Shown here: one piece after another, positions 24,276 through 35,375 of the stretch
How the letters are laid out: every line of letters starts with the position of its first letter
Numbering within the stretch: position 1 is the stretch's first letter
Assembly: GCA_009760855.2 (NCBI GenBank)
Contig: WPIO01000041.1
Location: 2,147,501-2,209,500, forward strand
Source: Cristatella mucedo
Taxonomy: Eukaryota; Bryozoa; Phylactolaemata; Cristatellidae
Direction of reading: 5' to 3'
DNA: 62,000 bases
Made by a program: the position numbers and the translations under genes
Notes under the pieces: model-generated
What the model was told of the DNA's origin: nothing
The model's input: the letters and a program-made list of their open reading frames with translations, nothing else
The model's database searches: none

Positions 24276-24351
24276 TAACGAATAAACAAATATCTACCGC
24301 AGTGGCTGGCTACCAATCTGACTTTCTCAATTGTTATGGCTAGATTGGACA

Positions 24352-24768
24352 AATAATAATGATAATTATACATTTGTATGGCACCCTCAGAGAACGCAAT
24401 CTGTTTCTAAGCACTTTAAATTTACTGCAAAGGAAGCACGATTGAATGGTTAGTGGTAGCATACTCAATGAAAATCTGCATAAAATAGTTAGAGTTGACA
24501 TGCACAGGGTCAGCATGCAAATATGGTTAGTAGCAGCAAGCACAATTTCAGCATTCATAAGCACGCAAAGGAAAAATCGCGCGGACGCACTAAATGCTGT
24601 GATAAATAGATGCATTTTTAGTTTCTTTTTAAGTGAGGACAAGTCAGGGGATGTAAAGTCGAACATGAATTTCAGGCTTCGGGAGCATGTGAACTAAAGG
24701 CGCGGTCTCCAAAAGATTTGAGCTTCGTACGAGGTGTAGGTAAACGATTAGATTCCGAAATTTTGCTG
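24352..24768 (-). mobile_element. L2A 3' end, old
   Basis: The plus strand shows, from the left, an (AAT)-type tail, then 'ggcaccctcagagaacgcaa' with the decayed hairpin. The 3' UTR with 'agcatgcaaatatggttag' motifs follows, and then the reversed C-terminal coding block ending at the SESN region near 24760. Confidence 0.85.
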
Positions 24769-25048
24769 TATTTATTTTAATTGCCGCTAGATCTCACAAG
24801 CACTTTGCTTTTAGGAATAATGATTCTCGCATTGGGAGCTTTTACTATTTAAATAGATGATTTGTCCTAAAGGATAGTAGACTTGTTGAGTGGTAGATGT
24901 TAAATATTAAATAGAACACGTTCACCACCAGTCATATAAGTTCAGCAAATAACTTTCACAACAAGATTTCTAGCAAAACCAACGAGATTGGTTTGACTCA
25001 CTTCCGAAGAATCAGAATTGTGTCACAGATCCTGAGGGAGGGCATGGC
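24769..25048. other. unassigned stretch
   Basis: Nothing recognisable. Confidence 0.3.
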
Positions 25049-25620
25049 CTTCGGATCTTCAAGTCCCAGCGGTTTGAGCACGCGTCTCCTTTGCTAAAAG
25101 AGCTAGGATGGATGCCGGTTGAGCAACGGATACAGAGCAAAGATCTTACGCTGACCCACAAGGCCCGCTATGGCTTGGCTCCTTCGTACCTCACTGAACT
25201 GCTACACCAGTTTCAGCCTGTTTGTGCCCTCAGGTGCTGAGTGGATGATAAATTAGCTGTTCCATTCCTCCGCTTAAAGATTGTTGGCGACAGAAGCTTT
25301 AGCTCTGCAGGTCCTAGACTGTTGAACTCGCTTCCATAATTCTTACGCAACGACAACTACTCTCCTACTGCCGACTATGGCTCATCCTTTTCAGCGGTTC
25401 TGAGATGCTAATTCCATGCTACTCACTACCTCAACTGCTCTCCTGACTCTGCTATGCTTCCCACTTTCTCTTTGTTGCGTGAGACGAAGTCTGTTGGCTA
25501 CCGAAAGCGTACCGAAAGCCGCTTAGGCTGTGAGTGCGCTATACAAGACTCTCCTGCGTAACACCCACCTGGTCTTTATGACTTTGTGGAGTTACTGAAA
25601 GAGATACATTACATCACATA
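25049..25620 (+). mobile_element. L2B 3' third
   Basis: It starts at IFKSQRFEHASPLLKELGWM and runs through PVEQRIQSKDLTLTHKARYG, LAPSYLTELLHQFQP, a stop in the L2B 'LRSC' position, KLAVPFLRLKIVGDRSFSSA, then the 3' end with gatacattacatcacat. It is collinear with the copy at 1396-2460 in the opposite orientation. Two or three stops make it dead. Confidence 0.9.
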
Positions 25621-26155
25621 TCTTAATAACTACGAGATATTTCGAAGTGACGAGTGACGAGTTTAACACCCCAATTGAAAGCTTGTGTACTGCCTTGGGT
25701 GCATTTCCCTTCTTAGTTTTGATGCCTACCGATCCAATAGTACTTTATACCTATACTTATTAAGCTACATATTATAGCGCTATCTGCATTCCTCCGTTTC
25801 AAAGTCGTCTCGATACTCTTATTTTTCTCAATATTCTGAAATACTTCTCCATTTTAAAAACTGAGGTCAATCGAATTTCTGCTTTGTAGATCTCTCGTTG
25901 TGAAACAATATGCGCACTAGAATTGACTGCCATCTTGACTGCCATCTTGTCTGGCATCTTTTGGAGATCAGCAATTTTCTGCAGCTCGTTTCCTCACCAG
26001 TTTAATCGCAAATCATTTCTCAAAATTGGATTTATTTCGCAGAGGTACGTGATCCAACTTCTCACGTGGGGATAGGGCGCCCAAAGATGCTCAGGCTTGA
26101 AGTGGCCCATAGAAGAGTTTGCTGTAAAACCAGCCTTTCAGGCTTCTGTTACTGA
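25621..26155. other. unassigned stretch
   Basis: Nothing recognisable apart from a short 'actgccatcttg' duplication at 25928-25950. Confidence 0.3.
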
Positions 26156-26159
26156 TGCA

Positions 26160-26290
26160 TGTATCGTCATGTCTTCGGGTCTTAGCCAAAGGGGTTCGGT
26201 GCTTGCACTTCCTTACCCAGGTCGTGGGTTCGAGTCCTTCTGCAAGCAATACTTTATTGACCACTGCGAGAGGGAGTGATAGCTGCTAAG
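26160..26290 (+). mobile_element. SINE-T copy, degraded
   Basis: A-box-like ggtcttagccaaaggggttc, good B box gtgggttcgagtcc at 26223-26236, then 'tactttattga' and 'agtgatagctgctaaggttc', matching the SINE-T body with several changes. Confidence 0.6.
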
Positions 26291-26875
26291 GTTCTTCAAG
26301 CCCTGATGTAAAAAAAGCTGTTCAATCAGCCGACCTGTGTTTTACCTTTCTACTCCAGAATGAGAAGTGATAGAAGCCACCTTTGCAGTGCCTCGCTCAC
26401 AGTGGGAAATTAGGTGCCTAAATTGAGCAATCGTTGATGGTTTCCTATAGAACCGACTGTAATGCTTGCTGAACGAACCGCCAGATTCATTAAGCTCTAC
26501 ACCAAAGCAAAAAGGTAAGGTAGAGCTAGAAAGGAGAATACGTAGATTGCCGATTCGTCCTTGGGAATGGAATCTCCTACATCCCGACCTCCGAACTAAG
26601 AAAAAGGAGATTGTTTAAAACTCACCAGTTTTGAAAAAAGATACCTCCAATACAGATTTGAATGAAAATAAAAATAAAATAAAAATAGCTCTGGCTTTCT
26701 TTTTCGGTAATTTACCTGAACAAAACTGATACGACTTGTGATGTCTGGAAATAGAAGTTAACAGGTATACACATATTTAAGCCTCAACCTTGCCATTTCC
26801 TCGGCCCCTTCGTTGGATGTAACGACACGTCTCTATTACTGAAGTTTTGTTATTGCCCATCCAGTAATTCTTTCT
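26291..26875. other. unassigned stretch
   Basis: Nothing recognisable. Confidence 0.3.
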
Positions 26876-26877
26876 AT

Positions 26878-27000
26878 GATATTATGATAAAAAAAATGAT
26901 ACAGTTGTATAGCACTCTCAGAGAACCTTAATCTCTTTCTCGACACTTTACAGATTCTTCTGACACATAAAGCACATTTATGGTTGGCATTAAACAGACA
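26878..27000 (-). mobile_element. L2A 3' tail fragment
   Basis: Reading the plus strand: an A-rich tail remnant, then 'gtatagcactctcagagaac', 'cttaatctctttctcgacac' and 'tttac'. This is the reversed hairpin followed by the start of the 3' UTR. Confidence 0.7.
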
Positions 27001-27131
27001 GAGGGAGTATTTAAAGTAGAGCCGCATTCCTGCTGCTCTTCTTCGCCTTTGATTTGCCTATATAGAAAACATCCCACCAGGAGCTCAGGAGTGCTGCCAT
27101 TGATTTGCTGATTAGCCGATACGCTGATCGG

Positions 27132-27179
27132 CTGATACGCTGATTAGCTAATCAGCTGATCAGCTAATCAGCGTATCAG
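27132..27179. repeat. 48-bp near-perfect palindrome
   Basis: The left arm ctgatacgctgattagct and the right arm agctaatcagcgtatcag are exact reverse complements. The remaining central 12 bases also pair except for one mismatched couple (A at 27150 against C at 27161). The left flank (27100-27131) is built from the same TGAT/CGGCTGAT words. Confidence 0.85.
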
Positions 27180-27289
27180 ATAGGCTTTTTTCCAGCCTCG
27201 TGTGCAATATCTAGATAGAGATTTATTCCCTTTGGAAGCTGAAGCATGCATTACTACTGCTGTTATTATTATTATGGATACTGCAAAGC

Positions 27290-29258
27290 TACATACAAGG
27301 ACGCGACGAGCCATCTTATCCTGAAATTCATCTCCCAATCTAACAAGACTACTAAACATAAATAGTATAATTAATTTGTATAGCGCCCCAAAATAACTTA
27401 ATATCTCTGTTCAGGCGCTTCACATATGCCTCGGGGCTCGAGTCAAAGACCTCAGCCAGACCTTGGTCGGGGCGAGCACCTTAACCGGTGGGCCAAACCA
27501 GCTACTATACCTTTAAACCCTATTCACCCTGTCCTAGTTCTGCGATGCGTAAATCTGCTGCTGCTATGCATAAATAGCATTATAAATATGTCCTTAGTTT
27601 TAGGCCATATCTGTCTCTTCACCTTTTGAAAAGATTGTTAGTTAGGCCACTAATTAAGAAAACAACACTAAACAAGAAAACTTGAGCAGCTTCCGCCCAG
27701 CATCCCCTCTACCGCTCCTATCAAAGCAACTACAATGAGTTTCGGCAGATCAACTTAACTCTGACATTGCAAGCTCCAGTCTGGAGTTCTCTTCTGGATT
27801 TCAGATTTAGAGCTAATCACTCCATAGAGTCAGCATCTTAGAGAGTATAATGACCATCTCAGGAATGCCGACTTGGATAAAATCTCAATGCTTTTTGCTC
27901 GATCCTTCGGCAGCCTTTAATGCAATTGCTCAATAAGTCATTTTTGAGTGCCTATCTTCTCGCCTGGGTATCGCTGCCACTGCACTAAAATGGCATAAGT
28001 TCTATCTCAGTGGGAAACTCCAGAGTGTTGACGTGAATGACAGAAGATCATCAGAATATTCATTGAAGTATGAGGTTTTGTACTCAGGGCTTTGTACTTG
28101 GTCCGCCTCAATAGTGTAGAATCGCCAAGCGCAATGTTGACTTTCAGTTCTTTGCAGATGACACCCAGTTCTACTTTTGCTTTGATACCTCCCAGCTCTC
28201 CAGCACTTTGAACTCTCCTAACTTCCATGCTGCACGTATTCCTGACATTCGCACTTAAATGGCCGAAAGCATTTTGTATTGAACGACGGCACAGCCAACT
28301 TAATAGTTATATGAAAACAAAGTCTGAATAGTGAATCATAAATGAAAAAGCTTAGTGCTAAAAATATCAGCTTTACCAGCATATCCATTGTTGCGTCTGT
28401 GCGAAATATAGGTTTAATATTCCAAAATGACCTTTTTCTAGATGACTACAACAGCTCCACAGTCATGTCGGCCTACTTTCAACTACATTACATGACTACA
28501 TAATCGGGCTTGCTTAGAAAGGGACGCTACATACAAAATGGTTCATGCATTTGCAACATCTTGTCTCGAATTCTTCAACTCACTGATGCTGGTCTAGCTG
28601 CGTGTGCTATCAGGCAAATACAGTAGGTGCTAATCTCGGCTGCTAGGCTTGTCTGTCGTGAGCGTCATAGTTGCCACGTCACACCGTTTCTAGCCGACTT
28701 GAACTGGCTCACAATCAAGCAGCGCATCAACTTTTCGTCACTCCCTGTTAGGTCCCTTCATTCTCTGGCTCCAGATTACCTATCAGAACAACTCTACCAG
28801 GCTACGCATCGTACCATCCGCTTTTCTGAATCAAAGAATCAAGAATCCGAATCAAGCTGTTAAGCTAAATCTCGTACGGACCTAATATTCTTGGGAGTCC
28901 GTACCTTTAGTTCGTATGCTCCCAGAGCCTAGAACTCCCTCCCGACTGAGGTCACGACATCCCTCGACTTGACAACATTTAAAAAGAAGCTAAAGGCAAC
29001 TGTTTTTGGCAGCATTTGGTGGGTCCATGTGATTTGTACTTTGTTTGATTAGGCATACTGACGCAAGTGCCTGCTGATAATAACCGAATTTACGGGTCGA
29101 TGGTTTGCATATCGCCCCGACCACGTTTTGCTTGTTGACATTGTGCATGTTACCACTAACCGTTTGGCCATGCTTCCTGTACAGCTCATTTAAAGTGCCT
29201 AGAATGAGAATAGGTTCTCTGCGGGCGCTCAACAAACTTATTATTTTTGTTATTATTA
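27290..29258 (+). mobile_element. old L2A retrotransposon interrupted by a SINE-S
   Basis: The copy begins at LILKFISQSNKTT (about 27315-27355), is interrupted at 27365-27503 by a SINE-S, and resumes with the NPIHPVLVLRCVNLLL block. It then runs through all RT regions in decayed form: QENLSSFRPASPLPLLSK; FRANHSIESAS; SAAFNAIAQ; FQFFADDTQFYFCFDTSQLS at about 28140-28200 (YADD now FADD); SAARLVCRERHSCHVTPFLA; APDYLSEQLYQ. The 3' UTR and tail end near 29258. Indels and stops are frequent, so this is one of the oldest L2A copies here. Confidence 0.88.
27365..27503 (-). mobile_element. SINE-S copy inserted in an L2A
   Basis: Minus-strand element with tail (tataattaatttgtatagcg, then cccaaaataacttaatatct), 'cacatatgcctcggggctcg' carrying the B box, 'ccagaccttggtcggggcga' and the A box 'ttaaccggtgggccaaacca'. 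It splits the L2A frame between the SNKTT and NPIHP residues, so it is younger than the L2A copy. Confidence 0.9.
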
Positions 29259-29350
29259 GGGCAGGGAGGGATCGAAGAACAGGTACAGCATCGCGTCCTC
29301 TGCATAGAAATGGAAGCCTAGATTATATTTGGTGATTACATCGGTGAGGC
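29259..29350 (-). mobile_element. L2A RT core fragment bordering a microsatellite
   Basis: The minus strand reads [20 protein letters not shown] then LYLFFDPSLP, the motif C block with YADD changed to YAED. It abuts the 3' end of the copy at 27290-29258 on one side and the GA array on the other. Confidence 0.8.
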
Positions 29351-30057
<707 letters not shown>

Positions 30058-30058
30058 G

Positions 30059-30233
30059 CCAAGGTTAAATGAGGTTAAATGAGGTTAAATGAGGTTAAAT
30101 AGCACGCATTGTACGGTGCTGGAAGCAGCACGCGAATGCTCAGACAGTATCACGCCTAAGGCCAAGGTTAAATAGCACGCATTGTACGGTGCTGGAAGCA
30201 GCACGCGAATGCTCAGAAAGTATCACGCCTAAG
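30059..30233. repeat. 73-bp direct duplication with an internal 10-bp tandem repeat
   Basis: The block starting 'ccaaggttaaat' and 'agcacgcattgtacggtgct', ending near 'tatcacgcctaag', occurs twice with period 73 (agcacg at 30101 and 30174). The first copy has its 'gaggttaaat' word expanded to three extra tandem copies (30071-30100). The two 73-bp units differ at one or two bases, so the duplication is recent. Confidence 0.92.
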
Positions 30234-30310
30234 CCAGCATACTAAAGCTTACTTTATGACAAGCAGCCCATGGGTTTGCAGGACCCCTGGTCACTAGCTG
30301 ACGCTCTGAG

Positions 30311-30445
30311 CCGTGACGACACGTTAGGTAGGGCGGCTGCTTTTCACGACCTTCGTCCCGAGGTCGCGGGTTCGAAACTGGCGGTGGGCGATCCTTCATT
30401 CTCGCCGCAAGCGGCGGTGATAGCCTTTAAAGCTCCTCTGCAGCT
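30311..30445 (+). mobile_element. SINE-T copy
   Basis: A-box region acgttaggtagggcggctgc, B box gcgggttcgaaactgg, then the body 'gcggtgggcgatccttcat' and two tail hairpins (ccgcaagcgg; tagcctttaaagct). Well preserved compared with the copies at 280 and 26160. Confidence 0.8.
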
Positions 30446-30529
30446 GTTGTTAACAAAATGTTGTTAAATCAGCTAGTATTTTCTTGAATGCCGAGCGGAA
30501 ATACGTGCAAAGTAGGCAGGGTAAATGAA

Positions 30530-31090
30530 GAAGCGTTCAATGGGCTCAGGGCCAGCTGACCGAAACAGATACCTCTTTACTGAGGATCAAATGATACCAA
30601 GTATGGTTGCAGTTAATAACCGAAGCCATATGCGAGTTCCAGACTTTCGGCGCACACGAGCTGTAGGCCCGATCACCGAAAGAGTTGCATTCCGTTCGGG
30701 TGACAGTGAGACGACTGAAAGCCGAGGATTAGATAGCGCCAGAGCGTGCTGGCGGAGTCGGAGCAAGCCGGAGTCGGGTGTTGGGTTTAGGGTGGGGCAA
30801 GTGGGTGAAACGCCCTGCAAGTCAGACGGAGGATCTCGACAGGCCGACTTGATGCTTGGCATGGAGCCAGTGAAGCTCAGTCAGAAGTGGCGCGATGCAC
30901 AGCTAAGCCGCTGACGGCTGATCGGATGAGCTGCCGAGGTCGGCGCCAGCTTCGCACAATTAATGGCGCCAGCCAGAGGTCCTGAATGAAGGGAGCTGCA
31001 GTAATCTCCAGACGCGACGTCGCCGACGAGTGAGTAGCAATGTGTGGCTGTTGATATTAGCAAACCGCAGGCAATTGTCATTCACGACCC
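30530..31090 (-). mobile_element. diverged GC-rich CR1/L2 relative (C-terminal RT region)
   Basis: The minus strand reads, with frameshifts: GDYCSSLHSGPLAGAINCAK (the family's LDxCNSLLxGLP position), LCIAPLLTELHWLHAKHQ (ITPLLxDLHWLPVKQ) and a block close to SFGDRAYSSCAPKVWNS near 30610-30680. Residue identity with L2A and L2B is low and the GC content is higher, so it may be a third lineage. No tail is seen. Confidence 0.65.
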
Positions 31091-31364
31091 CATCCAATCA
31101 GGCAGCGACGACGGTCAAACTAAATGATGCCTGCCTGACAATCGGTACCGGATGTGGACATATTTTTTAGAAGCTAAAGGACGATGGAACCGATCTTGTT
31201 CCATGGGACATCCTAAACGTATTTCTGAAAAAGAAGCGCAGCTTTTCAAATTTGGGCCAAGATGGCCGCAGGGCGACCATCGTCAAGTGCTCCCTATTTA
31301 CGTGACCGATGCCGCTAATGCTTAATGTTTGAAAGTTCTTATCGTAGAGCTTCCGCAGCTAGTT

Positions 31365-32035
31365 ATATTAATAACAATAATACACTTGATAAAGCGCCCT
31401 CAAATAGCTCAATCTCTTTCTAGGCACTTTAAATTTGCTGCAAAAAACACACGATTGAATGGTGAGTGGTATCATGCTTCATAAACAACATGAATAACAC
31501 GGTTAGGGGTGACGTGCACAGGGTCAGCATGCGAGTGTGGTTAGTAGCAGCATGCAACAATGTCAGCATGCGTAAGCATGTAAAGGCCGAATCACAAGGA
31601 ACCACTAAATGCTGTCAAAACTAGGTGTGATTTTAGTTTCTTTTTAAATATGGTCGTCAGGGGATGTCGTGACGCAAGTTGAGAGTGAGTATCAGGCTTT
31701 GGGAGCATACCAACTAAATGCACGGTCTCCAAAGGATTTAAGGTTTGTACGAGGTATAGGTAAACAGTTAGTTTCCGAAAAGCGGGTGGTACGATGCTTA
31801 GCCTGGTGGGGCAGTGGATCTTATAGGAAGCCTGGAGCTAAAGAATAAAGGGACCTAAAAGTGAGCGACAAACCCTTGAAGTCGATGCGTTGCTTGACTG
31901 GTAGGTAGCCAGTGCAGGTCTGCGAGAAGTGGTGGGATGTGGCAACAGCGACGCTCACGACAGGCAAGCCTAGCTCCAGTTTTACACCAGCTGTAAGCGC
32001 CTGATTGCACATGCTGGTAGGCCAGCAAGCAGTTG
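31365..32035 (-). mobile_element. L2A 3' end
   Basis: From the left: (AAT) tail, reversed hairpin (ataaagcgccctcaaatagc, ctctttctaggcacttta), 3' UTR, the reversed C-terminal coding region, and up to the TGLPACAI position. Stops are present. Truncated at 32035 in the LVQ/AGLPA region. Confidence 0.88.
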
Positions 32036-32154
32036 CCATGTTGGATTCCATATCTACGATTAGGCTGTTAGATTATTATTGTTATCAATATTATATATAT
32101 TATTATTCTTACTCCTGTGGATGGCTAGAGATCTTACTTGCTCGCTAGCATTGT

Positions 32155-32690
32155 TTTGACTTGACTACTGCAATTCAGATAAGGTTACGGTGCCCAAAGA
32201 AAGCCATTAAACCTATATATTTGGTCACGAATATTGTAAAAAGTTTGCCTATTGTAGCCAAGAAGTTCAGTCACGTGTCTCCTTCGCTGAAGGAGCGACA
32301 ATGGCTCCTGGTTGATCAAATCGTGCATAGCTACATTTTACTCTCGCTCACAATGCCCACACGAGTCAGGGTCCTCCATACTCAATTGAACTGGTTCGCA
32401 GATTTCAGTCTCATTGCTCCCTCAGGTTCTCTCAGCATTTCAAGCTAGCTGTTCCATTCACTGGACTCCTTACTTTTAGTGACAGTAGCTTTTGCTCTCG
32501 GGAGCCTAGACTGTAACTCACACTGCTCTTACGCAACGACATGATATCCCCTGATGTCGAATGTAGCGCATTATTCCCAGCCGTGATGCACTGCTACTGC
32601 TATGCTACTCACTTCCTCGATTGTCCTCCGGACTCGGCGCCTCTCACTTGCTTCTTAATGCACGAGATAGAGTCTGCTGGATGTACGGTC
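32155..32690 (+). mobile_element. L2B fragment, degraded
   Basis: It starts at LDYCNS (gacttgactactgcaattc), then PKKAIKPIYLVTNI, KKFSHVSPSLKERQWLLVDQ and decayed GLAPSYLxEL and DNKLAVPF positions, to 'gcacgagatagagtctgctg'. The 42-bp minisatellite follows directly. Confidence 0.75.
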
Positions 32691-32705
32691 TGTGGGAGCT
32701 GCAAG

Positions 32706-32957
32706 ATGCTTTATCCCTGACCGATTGCTGCAGTACAATTCTAAAAGCTGCTTTATCTCTGACCAATTGCTGCAGTACAATTCTAAAAGCTGCTTTATCT
32801 CTGACCGATTGCTGCAGTACAATTCTAAAAGCTGCTTTATCTCTGACCGATTGCTGCAGTACAATTCTAAAAGCTGCTTTATCTCTGACCAATTGCTGCA
32901 GTAAAATTCTAAAAGCTGCTTTATCTCTGACCAATTGCTGCAGTACATTTCTCCAGA
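32706..32957. repeat. 42-bp minisatellite, six units
   Basis: ctgcag recurs at 32728, 32770, 32812, 32854, 32896 and 32938, exactly 42 bases apart. Units differ by single bases (ccgattgctg versus ccaattgctg). Because 42 is a multiple of three, several frames stay open on both strands and give 14-residue repeats. There is no reason to believe they are translated. Confidence 0.95.
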
Positions 32958-33328
32958 ATGACACCCACTTTGTCATTGTGGTTTTGCTGTACGACTGACG
33001 GAGGGGAATACATAAAACACATGCAAGCAAATCTTCAGCAATGGAGAGTTTTAGAGCTATGCATGCAGCTGAATGCAGCAGACGCTGTTATCCTGTTTTC
33101 CGGAGCCTGGCTAAGTCATGCAGTGGATGATAATTCTAGTTCTCGAAATTCGGGCATATGTAAGTCGTCCGATTTCTAGTCACCGACTTCGGCTACAGGA
33201 ACTGCAACCGATGCAACTTAGCAACCAATTACCATTAAAACACAAAAAATGCATTCACGCCGTTGACGGGATTCAACTCGAGAGTGGATGTGGAAACTGC
33301 AAGATAACTTTTAAGATCTGTATTATTA
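32958..33328. other. unassigned stretch
   Basis: Nothing recognisable. Confidence 0.3.
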
Positions 33329-33329
33329 A

Positions 33330-34170
33330 TGATAATATTAATTCGTTGGCATGGCACCCTAGGAGAACCAAATCTCTATCGAGGTGCTCGCTGCTAGGAC
33401 GCGAGGGTTAATGAAATTCAAAGTATCGTGCAAAGACATGCGCACGCAAAAGCTCACAAGAAGACGCTCGGTGACACTGGTGACTCGGGATTGGAGCTCT
33501 GCTTATTAATATATGCGATGAATTAAGCATTTAAAAAGTGCATGCAACCAAAGCACACGCAAACTGTAGACAAGTTCACTGGGGGTTGTGCACGGAAAGC
33601 TGAGCAGAGGATAGGCGTCTTTAGCTGAGACTTAAGGATGCACAGTCAATGCAGGTGGTGAAAGAAGCCAGTAGCGAGCTCGGCACATTCAAACTAAAGG
33701 CTCGGCCACCGAAAGATTCAGTTGCGTGCAGAGGAGTTACATGCTAATTAGAAGTGTCAAGATGGATGACCGGACGGATAGATATTGGGAAGACGTTAAG
33801 CATAGCAAGGCCAGACGAACTAATCTTAAGAGTGAGGTCTTCCAACTTTCGAATGACACTAGTTGGTCTAATCTTCCTTAAGCTTCAGTAAGTTAGTGGC
33901 CGTCCGAATGCTATGCATGCGTCTATGCCGGCAGCCGGAGAATTAAGTGAGTCGAATGCCGTGCAAGGATTAGAATCGTCTAGGGGGCAGTGCAGAGTGT
34001 CGGCGGCTAAGAAAGGAAATCCACGATCGCGCTAGGCCACGAAATCTGCCAATGTGAGAGAATCAATATTAAAAAGAAGAAACGAGCAGTAAAGCCGAAA
34101 ACTGAGGCGCACCGCGTACCTTAAGGGCTCCCGGATTGCTGAAAGTCATTCACATCTACATGCGGACAGA
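33330..34170 (-). mobile_element. very old L2A-like copy
   Basis: The plus strand shows a decayed tail (ggcatggcaccctaggagaa), then, reversed, the C-terminal block (cattcaaactaaaggctcgg near 33690). The core RT follows around 34020-34165: the minus strand reads DVNDFQQSGSP, then YAVRLSFRLY and LTLADFVA, matching VNGQRSSEVPLKYGVPQGSV and LPLADVIA of L2A. It is heavily mutated, without a readable frame. Confidence 0.55.
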
Positions 34171-34645
34171 TCTGGCCAAGGTAGGATTTCCCATGGTAGC
34201 ACTGTGGTGCTAGGGATAAATACCAACGGGGATGCTGTGCTAAACGGCAGTAGGATTCGACCCTGTCAAATTCTGCTGAGCGATCTCGGAGAACTGAGTG
34301 CTGACGGACAGTATTCGTCTCGGTAACTCAAGTGGTAGAGGCCTTGGCCTAGTAATCCAGAGTTTGCACGATCCTTCCTGGCTCGCAATTAGCAAGCTTG
34401 GTTCTGAAGAGACCCGAGGCAGATTGCATTAAATTATTCTAAATTTTAAAGCAGATATAAATCTTAGTAACTGACTTGGTGGGTTGCTAATGACACAAAT
34501 AATAAGATAAGAAGTAGATGAACACAGCATGCCATCTAGAGAAAGGAGGCACCGAGGAGTGGATTCCGATGGACAATGGTTTACAGCAGTGCAAAAGTAA
34601 TTAAAGTCGTCAGAGTAACTACACTTGTCCGACATTGCTCTCAAT
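34171..34645. other. unassigned; tRNA-like piece at about 34322-34390
   Basis: 'cggtaactcaagtggtagag' with 'gccttggcctagtaatcca' looks like an A-box and anticodon region, and 'gcacgatccttcctgg' could be a decayed B box. It may be a third SINE type, but one copy is not enough to say. Confidence 0.3.
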
Positions 34646-34649
34646 GTGA

Positions 34650-35000
34650 TGTAACGTATCTCCGCCTGTAACTCCACAAAGCTACAAAGGCAATATGGGT
34701 GTCACGCAAGAGAATTTTATATAGGAAACTCAAAGCCTAAGGGGCTTTCGGCACGCATTCGGAAACCAACAGACTTGGTCGCACGCAACAAAGAGAAAGG
34801 GATAAGCATAGCAGAGTCAGGAGAGCAGTGGAGGTGAGTGGAGGTGAGTGGAGGTGAGTGGAGGTGAGTGGAGGTGAGTAGAGGTGAGTGGAGGTGAGTG
34901 GAGGTGAGTGGAGGTGAGTGGCATGGAAGCAGCAGCGCAGGACGGCTGGAAAGAATGTACCATGGCTGGCAGCAGAAGAGTAGATGTCGTTGAATGCCGC
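34650..35000 (-). mobile_element. L2B 3' end carrying an expanded minisatellite
   Basis: The same 3' end as 23158-23512 (gtaacgtatctccgcctgta, caaagctacaaaggcaatat, gcctaaggggctttcggca). In the other copies the sequence 'gagagcagttgaggtagtga' is followed directly by 'gtagcatgg'. Here it has grown into nine 10-bp units. 5' truncated near 35000. Confidence 0.88.
34831..34920. repeat. 10-bp minisatellite (gaggtgagtg), nine units
   Basis: Nine units in exact register, one of them with a single A (gaggtgagta). It lies within L2B. Confidence 0.96.
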
Positions 35001-35261
35001 TCGACGCAAAGAGAATGCGGATGCAGATTTGGTCGACGAGCATGCATTCTACATATTCGCGCGAGGCTCGCTCGCGTCAAAACTCGCTGCAGTGACTTCT
35101 CACTGTAGTCACGAGGCGACAGACGCACGGCTCGTAGCCGGGCTGCTGCTAATCCTTGTCGATGGGCGACAAATACCACTGGACCTGCACCTTGTACCGT
35201 GGCTAGCGACTAGCGGGTGCTAGACCAATACACTCTGGTATTCCGACTGCAATTGTAACAG

Positions 35262-35375
35262 TAATAATAACAATAATAATAATAACGACACACTTGACAG
35301 AGCGCCCTCGGAGAGCTCAATCTCTTTCTAGGCGCTTGACATTTGCTGCAAAGGAAGCGCGATCGAGCGGCCAGC
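35262..35375 (-). mobile_element. L2A 3' tail
   Basis: (AAT)n tail, then 'acagagcgccctcggagagc', 'caatctctttctaggcgctt' and 'tttgctgcaaaggaagcgcg', the reversed hairpin and first part of the 3' UTR. Confidence 0.85.

Noticed and set aside
32621-33030. 125-128 codon ORFs on both strands with 14-residue repeats
   Set aside because: They are products of a 42-bp tandem repeat and are open on both strands by arithmetic, not by selection.
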